DNA of 64,000 nt from Homalodisca vitripennis (Eukaryota; Arthropoda; Insecta; Hemiptera; Cicadellidae), in NCBI RefSeq assembly GCF_021130785.1, contig NC_060207.1, forward strand, positions 103,652,001-103,716,000. Reading direction: 5' to 3'. The notes under the pieces are model-generated. The model searched no databases. It saw only the letters and a list, made by a program, of their open reading frames with translations, and was not told where the DNA came from. The number at the start of each line of letters is the position of its first letter. The stretch's first letter is position 1. The position numbers and the translations under genes were made by a program. This document shows positions 24,360 to 37,721 of this stretch, in pieces.

Positions 24360-24520
24360 TGTTAGGTTGGAGTCGGAAGGAAAGAATATGTCAGTGGTCA
24401 ACAGGTAAGTAACACCTGGCGCGATGTTATCGGCCGGGTATCACGCGAGAACTGCTCGTACACACACGTACACGGCCACCTTGATAGCTGAGATACTCAC
24501 ACTTGTACATACCCATCGTG
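24360..24520 (+). other. candidate first exon with consensus donor and GC-rich flank
   Basis: Plus strand: AGTGGTCAACAG is followed by GTAAGT, a perfect splice donor (near 24,403). It lies inside a locally GC-rich patch with GGCGCG, CGGCCGGG and ACGCGAGA. An ATG 18 nt before the donor would give a six-codon start (MSVVNR). It could be the first exon of a gene whose next exon is not visible, possibly divergent from the minus-strand gene. Confidence 0.25.
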
Positions 24521-26592
24521 TAGTATCTTGTTCATACAATCGGTCTGTTCGCCTTCATGTTTGCGTGGCCAGAGTCTGGAAACTTAGTCGTGTGTAATTA
24601 CCATTGTAGTAATGGACATATTCCAGATTTTTTAATTATTCGTTGCTGCAAAACACATGTTGTAAGGTTATTGTACTTAATAGCAACAATTTTCTCCGAG
24701 TAGCTAACGTTATTTAGTAATACCATTTTTTGCTACACATAAAAAATGTGTAAGTAACTATATGTAATTAGTTATACAAATAGTGTACAGCCATTTAACT
24801 ATATGTAATATAGCTAGACATTTATTGTACATTAGCTTATTACATCAGGTGTGACAGACATGCAAATTATTCTACAGTAGTTTAAAACTTATTCCTATCT
24901 ACAAATTGCGGATTTAAATTTCAGGATGGTCGAAATAAAAAGTTCAAGAATTGTAATAGACGTTCACCGAACAAGCTGTTTATTGGCCTCTGTTTTACGA
25001 GAGAAAAATTGCACCATTATTAGTAAGTTAAGGCCATTCAATACTGCACGTGGCTAGTGTGGCTGGATGTATGCTTGCTATATTCCTAAATATAGCTCCC
25101 TTGCTTATCAAACACCTGTTCTAGTGGCCACGCATGGCTATTAGAAGGCTCATTGAAGGATCTTATGGAACGTGGAGGACACGTTTCAAGTTGTATGTTC
25201 AGAGCGAGTCTGCCTACGTCGTGGAACCTCAACTACAAGTGCTTAGGACTTCAAATTCATGTTCAAAATTCAAATTTTTCGTTTTGCTTGGAAACATTAC
25301 ACAGCATGATTTTATAAGTATGGATACACTTTGTATGGGACACCTTTCTAGGAAATAGAAGTGAACTTTTTAGTCACTGTTACTCCTTTGCCTATTTCTC
25401 CAAAATGGGGTTTTAGTGGGGCGGCTCAAGAGTTTTAAATATAAATACCCATTAAGTGACACCTCAAGGTCTTAAAAGGTCTTGATAAAAGAAGAAGGAC
25501 AGTGGGAACTCGAGCTTTCTATCTCAATCGAGTACACAATGGCAGCTCATTGAAATTAATTAAGTTAAAACCATAGATTACATCTTTCTTTCTTTTATTT
25601 AGTTTTCATTAGCTCGATAAAATTAGTTAGTGTATGAAAGTATCAACAGTTAAGAAAGCCTATTCTTATAATCAAGATTATTTTTCTGCAATGGCTGCAA
25701 TATACACCTTCAATCAGAAGTAGGTGAAAGGGAAAAGGAGACAGAGGATAAGTTATAATTCCCTGTCACAAAATGTATAAATAAGTTGATTTATTTTATT
25801 CGGTAAAGTAATTAATCCTTTTACTCCTAAAAAGGATACATTTAACAGTGACAAAATTATTATTTTTTTACGTTTTCTGTATGTAATATATCTGCAAACA
25901 AATCATAACAGCATCATCAAGAAAATCACATACATTTTCAAAATAACTAGGCAATAAGTTTAAAAATTATAATTTTGTATGGTTAAAAACATCAAATTTT
26001 CAACCATTAAAATATTAATTATAAATGATCGTGCAATTGATCAATCTCTGAGCATATTTAAAATCAATTATATGAAATGGCCAATGACAACAATAAGCGT
26101 TAAAAAATTAAAATAAAATATAAAACCTTCCTGTTTGAAATAAAAAGGGATGTTTCACTCGCTGACCAGAAATAACGGGGCGATAAATAGAGCCGTACTT
26201 AGCCTGATGGGATGGAATGCGGCAACCTCGTTGTCACGCAAAGGAAAACTCAATCCGGTTACCGTAACAAAGGAATCTGTAGTTTCCTTCCTGAGTACGG
26301 CAACGAGCATTAATTTGATTGAACTCGGATATCGGTTAATTGGTGGTGTGTGCGTGGCGATCCACCGACGATACCAGTTTCAATATTAATACAACAACTG
26401 TGTCCTCCCACGCGCTTCTGTAGCTATCACTGCAATCAACTCTGGTTAGTCATCAATTTACCTGTACTTCAATTGATTGTCTCTTTATTTTATCAATTCA
26501 ATTTATTTTAACCATCTATTAGTTTTGTACAAAATGTACATGTTTACAGGCTTATAAAAAATAAAAACTTTGAACGTTCCCATTGAAGCATA

Positions 26593-26668
<76 letters not shown>

Positions 26669-28580
26669 CATCATGTAATACAGGATGACTACGAGTATTA
26701 ATAAGACTACATCACGTGTCTCGTAACAGACTGAGGATAAGTCAAGCTTCGATCTCATACGGGGCATGCATCATCATTGAACTTTGCGTTGTGAAAATGA
26801 AGTTTTATGCAAAATTTGAAGCATATAACCTAATAGTTTTTCGGGTAACTTGCGAAAAACAGACAGGCAAAGACAAGGTGTTTTCTGAACCCCCTGAGTA
26901 ATAGCGAAGTACAAACATCTCAAGCCTAAAACTCAATTTGTTCCTCAGTCACTCCGCATGGAGTATCATGCACCATAATCGAACCGATTTTGTCCAAAAA
27001 AAGTGTCTTGCCGTTCATGGATACATTTAAGTTTAAAGCTCAATTTGTTCTTGAAGATTTCTACGATCGGTTAGCCTGATCCTTAGTCACTTTCAGTGGA
27101 GTAGCATTGAACTGTTCTTGCCCTGCTTTTTTACTCTAGTTTTTACTCTACTCTCTTTTTTACTAGTTTTTTCCGAAGTTTAAAAAAGTGTGTTTTATTT
27201 ATATTAAATGAAGTTAAATTTTGATTCATTTTTATAGATTTAAGTCGTTATTAATAATACAACCTTGATACGTTGTTATTTGACAATCTATAATTGTAGT
27301 GAATTAACCTACACATATTACATTAAAATTAAAATTTTTCTACGAAATATTAAAATGGCACTTGGAAGGAAAATAATTTTGTTTAAATACGTCCATTTGT
27401 GTAAATATAATTTCTCAAACTAAAACCATAGAACTATACCTTAAAGCTACTAAAAAAACTAAATCCTATACATGGGATCACCATGCCATCGATTTATTTC
27501 TGCGTAGGTGACGGAAAGAGAAGAAAATGAGCCCCAGATCGATGTGGGTATCAACACAAGGCTGAATGAGAAGACGTAATAGTTTAGAAACTATACTTCA
27601 TCCTTAAAGTGAGATTATTGCGAAAGAAACCTTTTTCTATTTTAATGTTAACTTTATTACTAACCTTAAAAATTCAGGTTCAAACATTTTTAGACGATTT
27701 AAAAATATTTGTCTCGATTAAGGGTTATTACAATAATAGTTTTCCTTACAGTGGCAAAACTGAGGAAATGTTGATAGTTCCGACGTACTGTTCTCTGTAA
27801 GACATAATAAAGATTTGTAGTCTGTGTTATTTTAACATCTTATTTAAATTATTATAGCAACAGATGTTTTACTATATTGTATGATCTATATTTTGGCAAT
27901 TTCCTAACATATGATCTAGCGATGTTTCAGTAAAATATTTAAATAGACCATATGTCTAGGAATAAACATCTGAATACGTAAGTCCTAATTAGGTATGTTA
28001 CACAACTCTAAAATACTTCCAAATGAAAATTAAACATTTTTTCGGACTATACGCCTACTGACATGGATAAACAGTTGTTAAAATAAAAAGGAAACATTTT
28101 CGTTTTATTTGTTATACTTATTAAATACAATTTAATTTAAAATATTTAGCTTTGTATTTAATTCATATTGGATTAAAATTACTTGCACATATTATACTTC
28201 TAAGGGACGGCCTATTGAAATTTAATACTTACCCTACTTTAATAATATATTTAATAGTGGGATTTTTATTCATTTATCCAGCAGATTTCAAGAATAAATA
28301 AGTCTAATAAAAACTTTACTCTTTCTCTCAAGCATCATACGCTATCGCTCTTTTGCTCTATAAAATAAAATACGAAAAAACAGGTACATCACTAGATACC
28401 TCATTTAAAACATCTCATTCTTATTCCGTCAATTTTTTAAAGAAACTCTACTGATTTTTCAAGGAAAAATATAAATTTGATGAAAATAGATGAAGAAACA
28501 CATATGCTTTTATTCTTAACTCTAAAATCACGTTTTAAACCAAATATATTGATAATTGTACATCGAGATGACACTATTAA
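24521..28580. other. no gene recognised; one GC-richer patch
   Basis: Mostly AT-rich. The patch at about 26,150-26,390 has normal composition and an 79-codon open frame (plus) with no family resemblance and no clear splice signals. I do not call it a gene. Confidence 0.4.
26590..26663. repeat. (TA)n microsatellite
   Basis: 74-bp TA run with one TT interruption near its start. Confidence 0.95.
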
Positions 28581-28581
28581 A

Positions 28582-28652
28582 CTTTAACATTATCCTGATT
28601 TTTGGTGAACCAAGTTTGTACGTTATTACGAAAAATCAGGATATTGTTAAAG
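28582..28652. repeat. 71-nt hairpin, 21 of 22 bp paired (miRNA- or MITE-like)
   Basis: The left arm (28,582-28,603) begins CTTTAACATTATCCTGA and the right arm (28,631-28,652) is its reverse complement with one mismatch, around a 27-nt loop. Size and pairing resemble an animal pre-miRNA, but such hairpins also come from MITEs. Orientation is unknown. Confidence 0.7.
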
Positions 28653-28808
28653 TGAACATTATGACGTTACAATATTAATGTTGTTCTCAAAAATGTTGTA
28701 CTTTGTTGATGTAAAACACTGCTACAACTCCAATCGACATTATGCACAATATTAAAGTCTTTTAAACTACTTTGTAGATATTTTCTTCGAATTAAAGAAT
28801 ACATATTG

Positions 28809-28821
28809 GCGCGCGCGCGCG

Positions 28822-28877
<56 letters not shown>
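28809..28877. repeat. (GC)n-(AC)n compound microsatellite
   Basis: About 14 bp of alternating GC run through GCACGCAC into about 52 bp of AC. Alternating purine-pyrimidine of this kind is prone to Z-DNA. Confidence 0.95.
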
Positions 28878-28879
<2 letters not shown>

Positions 28880-28880
<1 letters not shown>

Positions 28881-31600
28881 TATATTTTCATCTTTATTTC
28901 AAATTTCAATCTTTCATATTAAATACATGAGGTTTATTTACAATACACTTTCTATTTTAAGAGTCGTAACTGATAAAATTCAAACGAATAATTAAATTTT
29001 AGAATTGAAAAAATCAGTATAAACATTAAAAAAAGAGATAAAACTACAAAAGAATCAAAACCAATGAAATGTTAATTTTTTTATGCAGAGTAAAATATTT
29101 TATGTTGAACATTAAAAAAAAATAGTTGATCCTTCAAGCGAGAGTAATTACAGATGGAACTTTTCTATATACAATTTTCAACTTTATTGCTAACACTATT
29201 AAAGTGAAGATTCTTGGAGAGTTGGAAAATTACAATAAATATTCCAATGATTCATTTAATTTTGCACGTTAATGCACATAATGCAAATTAAATTAATTAT
29301 TGGAATATGTGTTGTAATTCACTAGTGGTTTTAAATTATTACATTGTTTAAATATAAGCCCCTTGACAATAGAATTATTACTAAACCACAAAGTTAACTA
29401 AAATAAGACAGCTAGGCATAAACATTGGGTCTACTTAACAGAACACCAAAAGAAACAAAGAGAAAATCCATGTAGTGATACATTAAGGGTTAAGTGAAAG
29501 AACTGACTTGATGAATGGTCCTCTCGACAGAAAAAAGACAGTGTGGCGGGTGTAGTGTGGCGGGGGAGGGGGGGAGTGTGTTAACGCATACGCGTAATGA
29601 GGATTGATGGGGTTGCGTGGAATGGTAATGGATGACGTCATGGCAGGTGGGTTCATGAAGGGATGGCTCAAGAAAAGTGAGGTGCTAAATATGATTGTGT
29701 ATTATTGGTTAGAGTTTATACCCTACGTATAACAGGTGTTTGTGATAAAGATTTTAGTAATATTGGGAAAGGTAAATGAAAATTCCAGCAGTATACATAG
29801 GAAAACGGCCAAAATTAGGGAAATAGGAGAGACGGAATGATGGAAAAGGCGCAGATATCACAATACTGTAAAATGCCATTCGAGAAATGGATGGAAATTG
29901 GGATTTGATAGAGGAGATAATTTGAAGAGAAAAGATGACTCCTTCAAGCCTTTAAAGTCTTAGCCCAGTTCAAGGTCCAGTACCGAGGATAAAACCGATG
30001 ACAGGAATCCGACGTCCATTGTGCTTGTGTATATTTTATTTCAAGTTATTATTTTGGAGACCTTTATAAATCACAAGAGTAAAATACTAAACATAAATTT
30101 GTTCTTGTATATTTAACGTTACTACATTTGAGCTGTTCTCCCAAAGTTTTTTTTTAAATTTTATAGTTGTTTTGCTTAAATATTTATTTATGTATGTCAA
30201 ATGTTTGAGTATAAACAGAACTGATTAAATTTAAATTCCATTTTGATTGTAATATTTTAACTTTGAGTATAAAAAATATTTACTACCTTTGTTAAGAGTC
30301 ATCATATAAGTCAAAGGAGTGATAACGAAGAATCTAATAAGGGACAAACAGTTTATTTGAATGTTTTTATTTGGTTGCCGTGCAGCAGTCAAGGCGAACA
30401 AAGAAGGAAGCCAGTTCACCCCCTTTCTTGTGGATTTATTTGAAATCATAATTGTAGGAGTGTAGAGCACCAAGAAGGGGAGCCGCTGCCGCCACGGGCT
30501 AGAGTTGGGTGTGGTAGGGTCGGAAGGTTGTGAGGGAGGGTTGTGGAGGGAGGGTTGCGTGCTCGAATCTCTGTTGTCGATTGTATTGATTCATCCAATA
30601 TGACTGTTTAACAACTAATCGTGGCTCATTACTTGATCTACCAGCTGTCATCTCACCACACTGCCTCTGTGGGATCATGTCCTTTCACAGTGCAGTGGGA
30701 TCTGTTGTTACAGTAAAAAATTAATTCTTCCACACATCAGCTGATCTTTAAACGTAGACTTGAAATCCTAATTATGTGCTCTTGCATAGTTATTTTGCAA
30801 CAAAAAGGGCTTATACCTAATGATGGTGATCAGTTTATCCTCGCAAATAAGCAGAGTTTAAATAGTTCATAATGTAGCTCAGAACCACTGATGTGAATTT
30901 AAAATGAATTACCAACCATTGTCTGATAAGACATAGTGTCATGTATGCATTGGCTAACAAGACATAAGTACATTCATATTATAGGTTAACAATCAACATT
31001 GGCATTCACTTTATTGGCTAACAATCGATTTATTTATTTAATTCATTTTAACGACTGAGCCAATTCCAAAACTTTTACGATCTTGCTCTTTTTATAAGAA
31101 TAACATCCCTATAGGCATTCATATTTTGTTGAATTATGCAATAGAAGCAAGCATACAGAATATCATACAATTACTAATTTACTCCAAAAGAGCACCATTT
31201 TATCTTGGTGTTATTGTTTAACCCTGTGTATAGTTAAGGCGAATATCTTTTCTTTGATTTACACAAAGATTTTGTGCATATTTAACCTTATTTCTTAAGG
31301 TTATTTTGACACCTGATAGTAGATTCCATATAAATGAAATATTTTCAAATCACAGTTTTCTACTTTTGTGACATATGACGCAGGAAATGTCCAAAAAAAT
31401 CCTATGATCCTTTCTTCCTTTGTCAGTAACAAACTTCAAGCAAAGAAATGATTAGAAGACTAAGAATTCCATTTGATTAATGTGCCAAAACAACACATTC
31501 TGACCGATATTTTCTCGTGAAATAAGCAAGCATATTTAAATATCATTACTCTAATTTTGTAGAGTTTATGACCTCCTGCATCTGGATTACATCATTTAAC
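28880..31600. other. no gene recognised; two purine/GC-rich patches
   Basis: G-rich runs occur at about 29,540-29,580 (GGCGGGGGAGGGGGGGAG) and 30,470-30,560 (repeated GGGAGGGTTG). Neither has a recognisable coding signal. The rest is AT-rich. Confidence 0.4.
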
Positions 31601-31840
31601 TATAATTTTAATATACAGGGTATTAAAAAAGTGCCGCACGGGATTCATACTTCCCGAACGAATACAGATAAGGCAATACAACTTGGTACTTGGTATCTGA
31701 ACTCAAAAAGCTCACTCTTTAAGAAATTACTCTGGTTTAAAGTTTGAAACATTTACAATGTATGTCCTGTTCTAGATGTTTTAATGTTCTAGACGTTTCA
31801 CGTCTTGGCTCAAGTTGTGAAATTTAAAGTTGTAAATGAG

Positions 31841-32196
31841 TACTGTACTTGTAAAAGGTAGTTAGTCTTTACATCCGATGGAGGATGGTTTACAAGGAGT
31901 TCGGCAACAAAATGTAACGTAAGCATAGCATAAGATGTATATAATGTTGAAGTGTTATGTAAGATTTACATCGAGTAAAGTTCAAAACCCAATCTAAAAA
32001 TAAGAATTTTATATTATAATAATTTATACCAATTTTTTTCCCTTTCGCATTCATCTCTGGTAAACAACCTCTTCATAATGATGTAAACCTTAAACTATGC
32101 TTACGTTAAATTATTTACTAAACTCCTTGTAGACTATCCTCTATTGGATGTGAAGAGTCACTTACTACCTTAAAAACTATTTCTTAAGTGCAGTAA
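31841..32196. mobile_element. fold-back (TIR/MITE-like) element, about 100-bp inverted arms
   Basis: The left arm (31,841-31,940) with TACAAGGAGTT and AACGTAAGCATAG is matched in reverse complement by the right arm (about 32,081-32,196) with CTATGCTTACGTT and AACTCCTTGTA. Identity is roughly 75-80% with small gaps. The 140-bp centre has no coding sequence. About 220 bp upstream (31,613) a TATACAGGGTATTAAAAAAG string, common at arthropod repeat ends, may mark a larger unit. Confidence 0.72.
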
Positions 32197-33736
32197 TTTT
32201 AAGATAAGCTATTTATAGTTATCGTTCTTTGTTATTTGACACTTATCATATCTTGATCATCTTAATGTTTTCCTAATAAACTAAATAACCTCAATAGTTA
32301 AAAAAGCAACAAAGAAATTCAGTATCATAAAAAAATCACTAAAATCTATCCCGTTTTCCGGTTTTTAGTCTACTTGTGTCTTAAACCATTATAACATCTA
32401 TTTTTCATGCAACTCGGCTAAGATGTTTAAAAATACTTCTACTCAGTGTTTCATATGTTCCGTACCACGTATGATTTAATGCTAGTACAAACTGCTATAT
32501 CTTCTTTACTTTATACAGGGTCACATCGGATAAAACGAAAATATAAAATTATAAATTTGTTTCTTGCAGCGGCGAGAGTAGGCTACCTTTTGTATGATAC
32601 TTTGTGGATAAATAATGTAGGAGATTATAAACTCTGCTAACTATTGTTTCTGTTTTATATCTTATACCATCTTTGGTTCTGAAAGGATGATATCAATGAA
32701 AACTCTAGTATATACAACCTAACTGTATTTTATATATTTATTACTCCTTGAGACTTTTGACCCTGATAAAACTTGCAACTAAACACAATTTTAAAGCAAA
32801 AATAATAAATGATACTTTAAAATTACACGTTTGTCTACACCATTTACCATTGTGGCTACATATATTTTGGTGCAATTTATTTTACATAGGGAATTACAAT
32901 ATGTAAATCAATAATTAGAATTTAAAAATATATTCCAAATTAACACAAGTCGTTTTCTTATATACCACATCTATCGATGTCGAGTTTTCAAATTTGTTAA
33001 TATAGTATAGCCTATACATTTTATTTCATTGAGAAAGCCTGAAAAAGTAAAATAAAAACTACATTTACTACACAGAAATCAAAAACTAAAATAAATTTTG
33101 CCTTTCCAACACTGTGTCAACTTGTTATAATATCCGAATTCACAAACAAGAATCCCATTTCAGACTTAATAACGGCTCTTGTATAATGTTTTGGGTGCAG
33201 CAAAATATCGAAGAAATATGAGTTAAGTTTTAACTTATAAAGTTGAAATCCATCTGTAACGCCAAGCATAACGAACTGTTCCATCTTTGTGAGCCTAGGG
33301 TGCCACCCTTCAGGAAATTTAAATGTCTCTCACGGAATCCTTGAAGGGTTGCCAGCAAAGTTTACAAACTCTCTAATGTATTAATGGTACGGCAGATAGA
33401 TTATTCTTTACTTATTGAAGAAACACAAGTTTAGTATCAGTTTATACAAAATAGGGGAGAACCCTGGCTTGCTGTATTCGATGGCTTCCTCACTGCACTG
33501 TAACGTTTGCTACCTATTTAGAGGCCAGATATTTCTTTTATTATGAAATGTCGTAAATATATGAGTTAGAGAGCATAACACACTAAGTTAATTTCTAGAT
33601 GTAGAACTAAACCACAAGCATTCCGGATTAACTTTATGTCTTAATTGAAACTCTTTGTTGGAGTTTGTTTTTGACGTTGGAAAGATTTATCCGAACATTT
33701 GCCATCGTTCAGTAATTCCAAAAAATCAGCAAAACT

Positions 33737-33771
33737 ACGTTTCGAGTCCAGCAATCTGATCTCTTCCTCAG
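33737..33771 (-). ncRNA. CTGAGGA...CGAAACG motif (PLE-end or hammerhead-like)
   Basis: Minus strand: CTGAGGA, a partly pairing AGATC/GGACTC segment, then CGAAACG. This is the same order of elements as the Penelope-like end at 9.4 kb and as a hammerhead core. No PLE coding relic was seen beside it. A weaker match lies at 38,658-38,685. Confidence 0.3.
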
Positions 33772-34520
33772 GTGAACTAATCTAACCGATAATTACAATA
33801 TAGGTTAGAATAAACAAATAATAGCGCTGTGACAGGCTAAGTCAAGTATCACAACCACCATGTATTGTGTCTAAAACATACATGTAATAAAAACAAAACA
33901 ACACTATTTATTAAAACTGAGCTACAAAATACAGGTCACAGTATTATTGCATTGGTCGACCATCCACCTAGGATAAACTAATTATAATGTATACTTAATA
34001 TAAACATTGGTAAACATAAACATCAAGAATGAAATTATAATGAATGTCTCTACATTTTAATTAATACTGTGTAAAAGAAACGCACCTGTATAAAACAGTG
34101 ACTTTGTAAAAACTGGAATTATTTTTATCTATATTTGAACTATACAGGATAAATGTATTTCTCGTAAGATAATTTTTGCAATCAAGAACTTTAGAAAAAT
34201 ATTTTCTTGTAAGGAATATTCTGAGGGTGGTGCTGTGTTATTTTTAGCAATTTCATTTCCATTAGTATTTTGTGTTATGGTTGATTTAAGACTACACTAA
34301 CAAATACTAAATACATTTTCAAAGGTCAAGAAATAAATAATGAGAGTAAGATACAAAGTAAGTATAGTACATGAATTCACTACAAATTCATTACATGCAA
34401 TATGTATTCTTGAAAAATATTTCCAAGAAAGACTATTTAAAAAACGTATTTAACGTTACGTAATAGAATCAGATATTTACATTTTTCTCATTACCTTTAC
34501 AGTTATTATTAAAATCAAAT

Positions 34521-34525
<5 letters not shown>

Positions 34526-34579
<54 letters not shown>
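34526..34579. repeat. (TA)n microsatellite
   Basis: 54-bp TA run. Confidence 0.95.
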
Positions 34580-34581
<2 letters not shown>

Positions 34582-34727
34582 CAAAATGGAACATTTGATC
34601 CAACTTCGTAGTGCAGACACAGAAAATGTTGTGCAAAAGATTTGTATTACGAGATATAATATTCATAGTAATATGAACAAAGTATTTCTTTGATATTGTA
34701 TGATTGGTAAAAATTAAAATAGATATT

Positions 34728-35230
34728 TTTAGAGAATATTTAATTTATGATTAATATCTATAAATATAGTATATTACAAAATTAAATAATAAAAAACTAA
34801 AATAATAATTTTAATTGAATTTGTATTTTAAATGAATAATTAACTATATAACTCCTTTATTCTATTTTACTAGCTGACCTCGCGTTATTGCATATACAGG
34901 TAAGCGGTGTGCCACTCTGCGCTTTATCTCAAGAAGGGTTGAATATACGTGAAATTACTTGTGACAAAAGTTGAAGAGAATTTTCCGTTATACAACTTTT
35001 TAATCGCCTTAAATGTCATTCAGCGTAAGAGAAACGAGAAATTTTCAAAAACTTATTATCGTGACTGTAATATCATAAGCCGCGGACCCGCGGACATATG
35101 AAGCTTTTGAGGTAAGTTTTATTATACCAAAATAAAGATTTGTGCACACTTTTTTAGATTATTCATTCCACCTTTCATTCACCTTTCATTCCGAGGTTGC
35201 ATTCTTCTTTGACCGGACTATAAGATAAAG
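34728..35230 (+). repeat. dispersed repeat, copy A
   Basis: From 34,840 (TTAACTATATAA) on, this copy aligns with 37,722-37,990. They share CTAGCTGACCTCGCGTTA, CATTCAGCGTAAG, TAAGCCGCGGACCCG, TTTGAGGTAAGT and CTTTCATTCCGAGGTT, at roughly 75% identity. Copy A keeps about 100 bp (34,885-34,995) that copy B lacks. A 49-bp block at 34,728-34,776 recurs inverted at 37,372-37,420 with two mismatches. The family is not identified; the GACCTCGCG end resembles termini of insect non-LTR or Helitron-like repeats. Confidence 0.8.
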
Positions 35231-37371
35231 ATTACTAATAAAGAGTTCATATCTACCGAATGTCAACAATGTTCTTTGTATTGAAACTATTTAATTATAT
35301 GAACCTTTTTGGTTACAAAATAAACAACAAATTCATCACGTTTGCAAATATTTACGTAATTGTGCACATTTGGACACTTTTGAATATTTGTGATCAACTT
35401 GGCTAGATTGGCCATCTCCAAATACTTTTCGCTAAATTAATTCATAAAAACGAAAGCAACTTATGAAATTAATGAGGTTCAGAGATATATTTATGCAGTT
35501 GGTTTGACTAAAGTACAAAAAATGCTTAGAGAGTTTTAAAGGGTTTCAGACGGTTTAGAACTGTGAGAACCATTATGAGTTTAAAAAGCACGCTTTATTC
35601 AAAGGTCCTGGAACGAGTCCGATAAGTATCTCTGTCCCAGGTTGTATAATTTATTTTTTTTTTTATTTAAAGCGTGTTATACCAAAGTCAAAGGATATTT
35701 TAAATTAATTATTTGTGTAGTCCAGTATCCCCAAACAAGCATTTTTCATACAACCTTATTTTCAACTACAGCATTGCAAATTTATCCTTAGTACTACATG
35801 TTTGTAGAATGTACAAAAATAATATAGTCGATACTTGTGAAGTATTTTTGAGATTTAGAATTCAATATGTTGAACATCCATACGTTATACACATCCACTT
35901 AGATTATACTTTTCACTAAATGGTATCAGGAATATGTCGGTGCATATTTTTTCGTAAAGGAGTTTCTAATGTAAATCAACGACATTTTCCGAATAGGTGA
36001 TTCTTTGTATTTTGCCATATGCTTTCATTAAAATAGGAGGAAAAACATTTGGGTAGCTAAATTTAGTTGCTGGTAACGAATTATATGGGGCTAAAATGTT
36101 TACTATTGAAATCATTCTTCACATGAATAATCAAATTATAAGCAAAAACTATACATGGAATTAACTGATCTTGTCAAAAAAGAGAAAGTTGTCTGTAAAA
36201 ACATTAGAGAAAGTTCAGATGATAAAACTCCACCACCAAATATAAAACATGTAAATTATGTTATTTAAATGTAATATAATATAAATTGTTGTTCCATGTA
36301 TGTTTGTAGGTTGAAAAATTGACAAAAATAATGTATGTAAATAAATAAAGAAAAGAATGTGACGAGAAAATAAAATGGGAGTTTCTCGAATTGATTGTAA
36401 TATCGATAGTGATGACATTGTTGCCCGTGTCTCATTACGACCGACTACCGGAAGTGCTGTCAACTGACCTGTACTTCCGCTCTTATCACTCATTAGTTAT
36501 GGCCTGCAAATCACTGTTATCATACCAGACGCGGTCGTGTTTCCCTTTTATTTAATTTTTTACATACACAGCCAAATTTATGATGTTAGTTTTCGGTGTA
36601 AAACTATCATGCTGGTACTTTTGTTCTGCGGGTTTTGTTTTAATAATATATTATGACTCTATTTAAATTGAGAAGAAGAGATAATTCGTTAGTAAGAGAA
36701 TTCATTTTCTAACTGTTCATTTTTAATTCAAGATGATCAAAATATACTACAATCATTCATATTATGGGGGCGTATATACTTTCTTTTTTTCTGCGACCCA
36801 CAAAACCAGTAAGATGTTTTAAAGTCAAATACTTCTTGTTTGTTACGAGGTGGACTAGTTTCATTCTCTTCTGCACGTCGCTACGATGCAGCAATTGTAT
36901 TTTTACTTCTATACACTTTTCGACAATCGACATGCACTATCACATAAGTCAAATTATTTAAGTAATTTATATCACCGCCATTTCTTTCAAAACTTGCAGT
37001 TTTTAAAGTTTTTAAGCCTGGCACAACATTCAGCGAGGCACTTTCTGATATTACCTTATTACAAATAAACACAAATCAGCCACTGCAATTAAAATATACA
37101 CTCAAAGTCGTATATACACTCAAAATGTCGTTTGTACCTCACGAATGAAATACATTTCTATCGGGATAGAAATACTAAAACAGAGAAATAGCTCAACTCT
37201 TCCATTCCCATCATCAGGTGCAATATCCCTCCACCCCTATGTGCTTATAAAAGTCTCATGGTGTGTAGAAAATCACATTTCAATGGGTCACTACAATGGA
37301 ACATTTAATCCATTGTTAAATGTGTTATTCACTTAAAATACTATTATTACACGATTTTTACCATTTATATG

Positions 37372-37420
37372 TAACATACTATATTTATAGATATTAATCA
37401 TAAATTAAATATCCTCTAAA
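37372..37420 (-). repeat. inverted 49-bp copy of the block at 34,728-34,776
   Basis: Reverse-complement match to 34,728-34,776 with 47 of 49 identical. Its right end forms a perfect 9-bp hairpin TCCTCTAAA / TTTAGAGGA with the sequence that follows (37,412-37,434). Confidence 0.85.
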
Positions 37421-37424
37421 CAAT

Positions 37425-37721
37425 ATTTAGAGGACATACAGACAAACATTTATCCATTTATTATTAAATATCTGTATGTATATTCTATTTTATATATATA
37501 TATTATATATATATATATATATTTATAATATGTATATAATTATATATATTATATTATATAGTTATTATAATATATTCATTATATATACATATAATGAATT
37601 GATACATGTTTGTCTGTATGTCCTCTACATTGGCGTTGTAAATATATAACACTTGCACCAGAAGTGCTCATACACGGACAAAGCTTGCGTTAAAGCGTGC
37701 GAAGCCGCGAGAAACAGCTAG
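37425..37721 (+). mobile_element. small Helitron-like non-autonomous insertion (candidate)
   Basis: The block carries a perfect inverted repeat of about 20 bp (AGAGGACATACAGACAAACA near 37,429 and its complement near 37,606) around an AT-rich core. It ends GCGAAGCCGCGAGAAACAGCTAG, with CTAG at 37,718-37,721 next to T. Helitrons end in CTRR after a GC-rich hairpin and insert between A and T. Copy A (34,839-34,840) reads A|TTAACTATATAA where copy B reads CTAG|TTAACTATATAA, so A looks like the unfilled site. The 5' boundary is uncertain. Confidence 0.45.

Noticed and set aside
36215..36493. 92-codon minus-strand frame starting MSDKSGSTG with a nearby GTCAGT
   Set aside because: The rest of the frame is AT-rich and hydrophobic by composition; a donor match alone is not enough.
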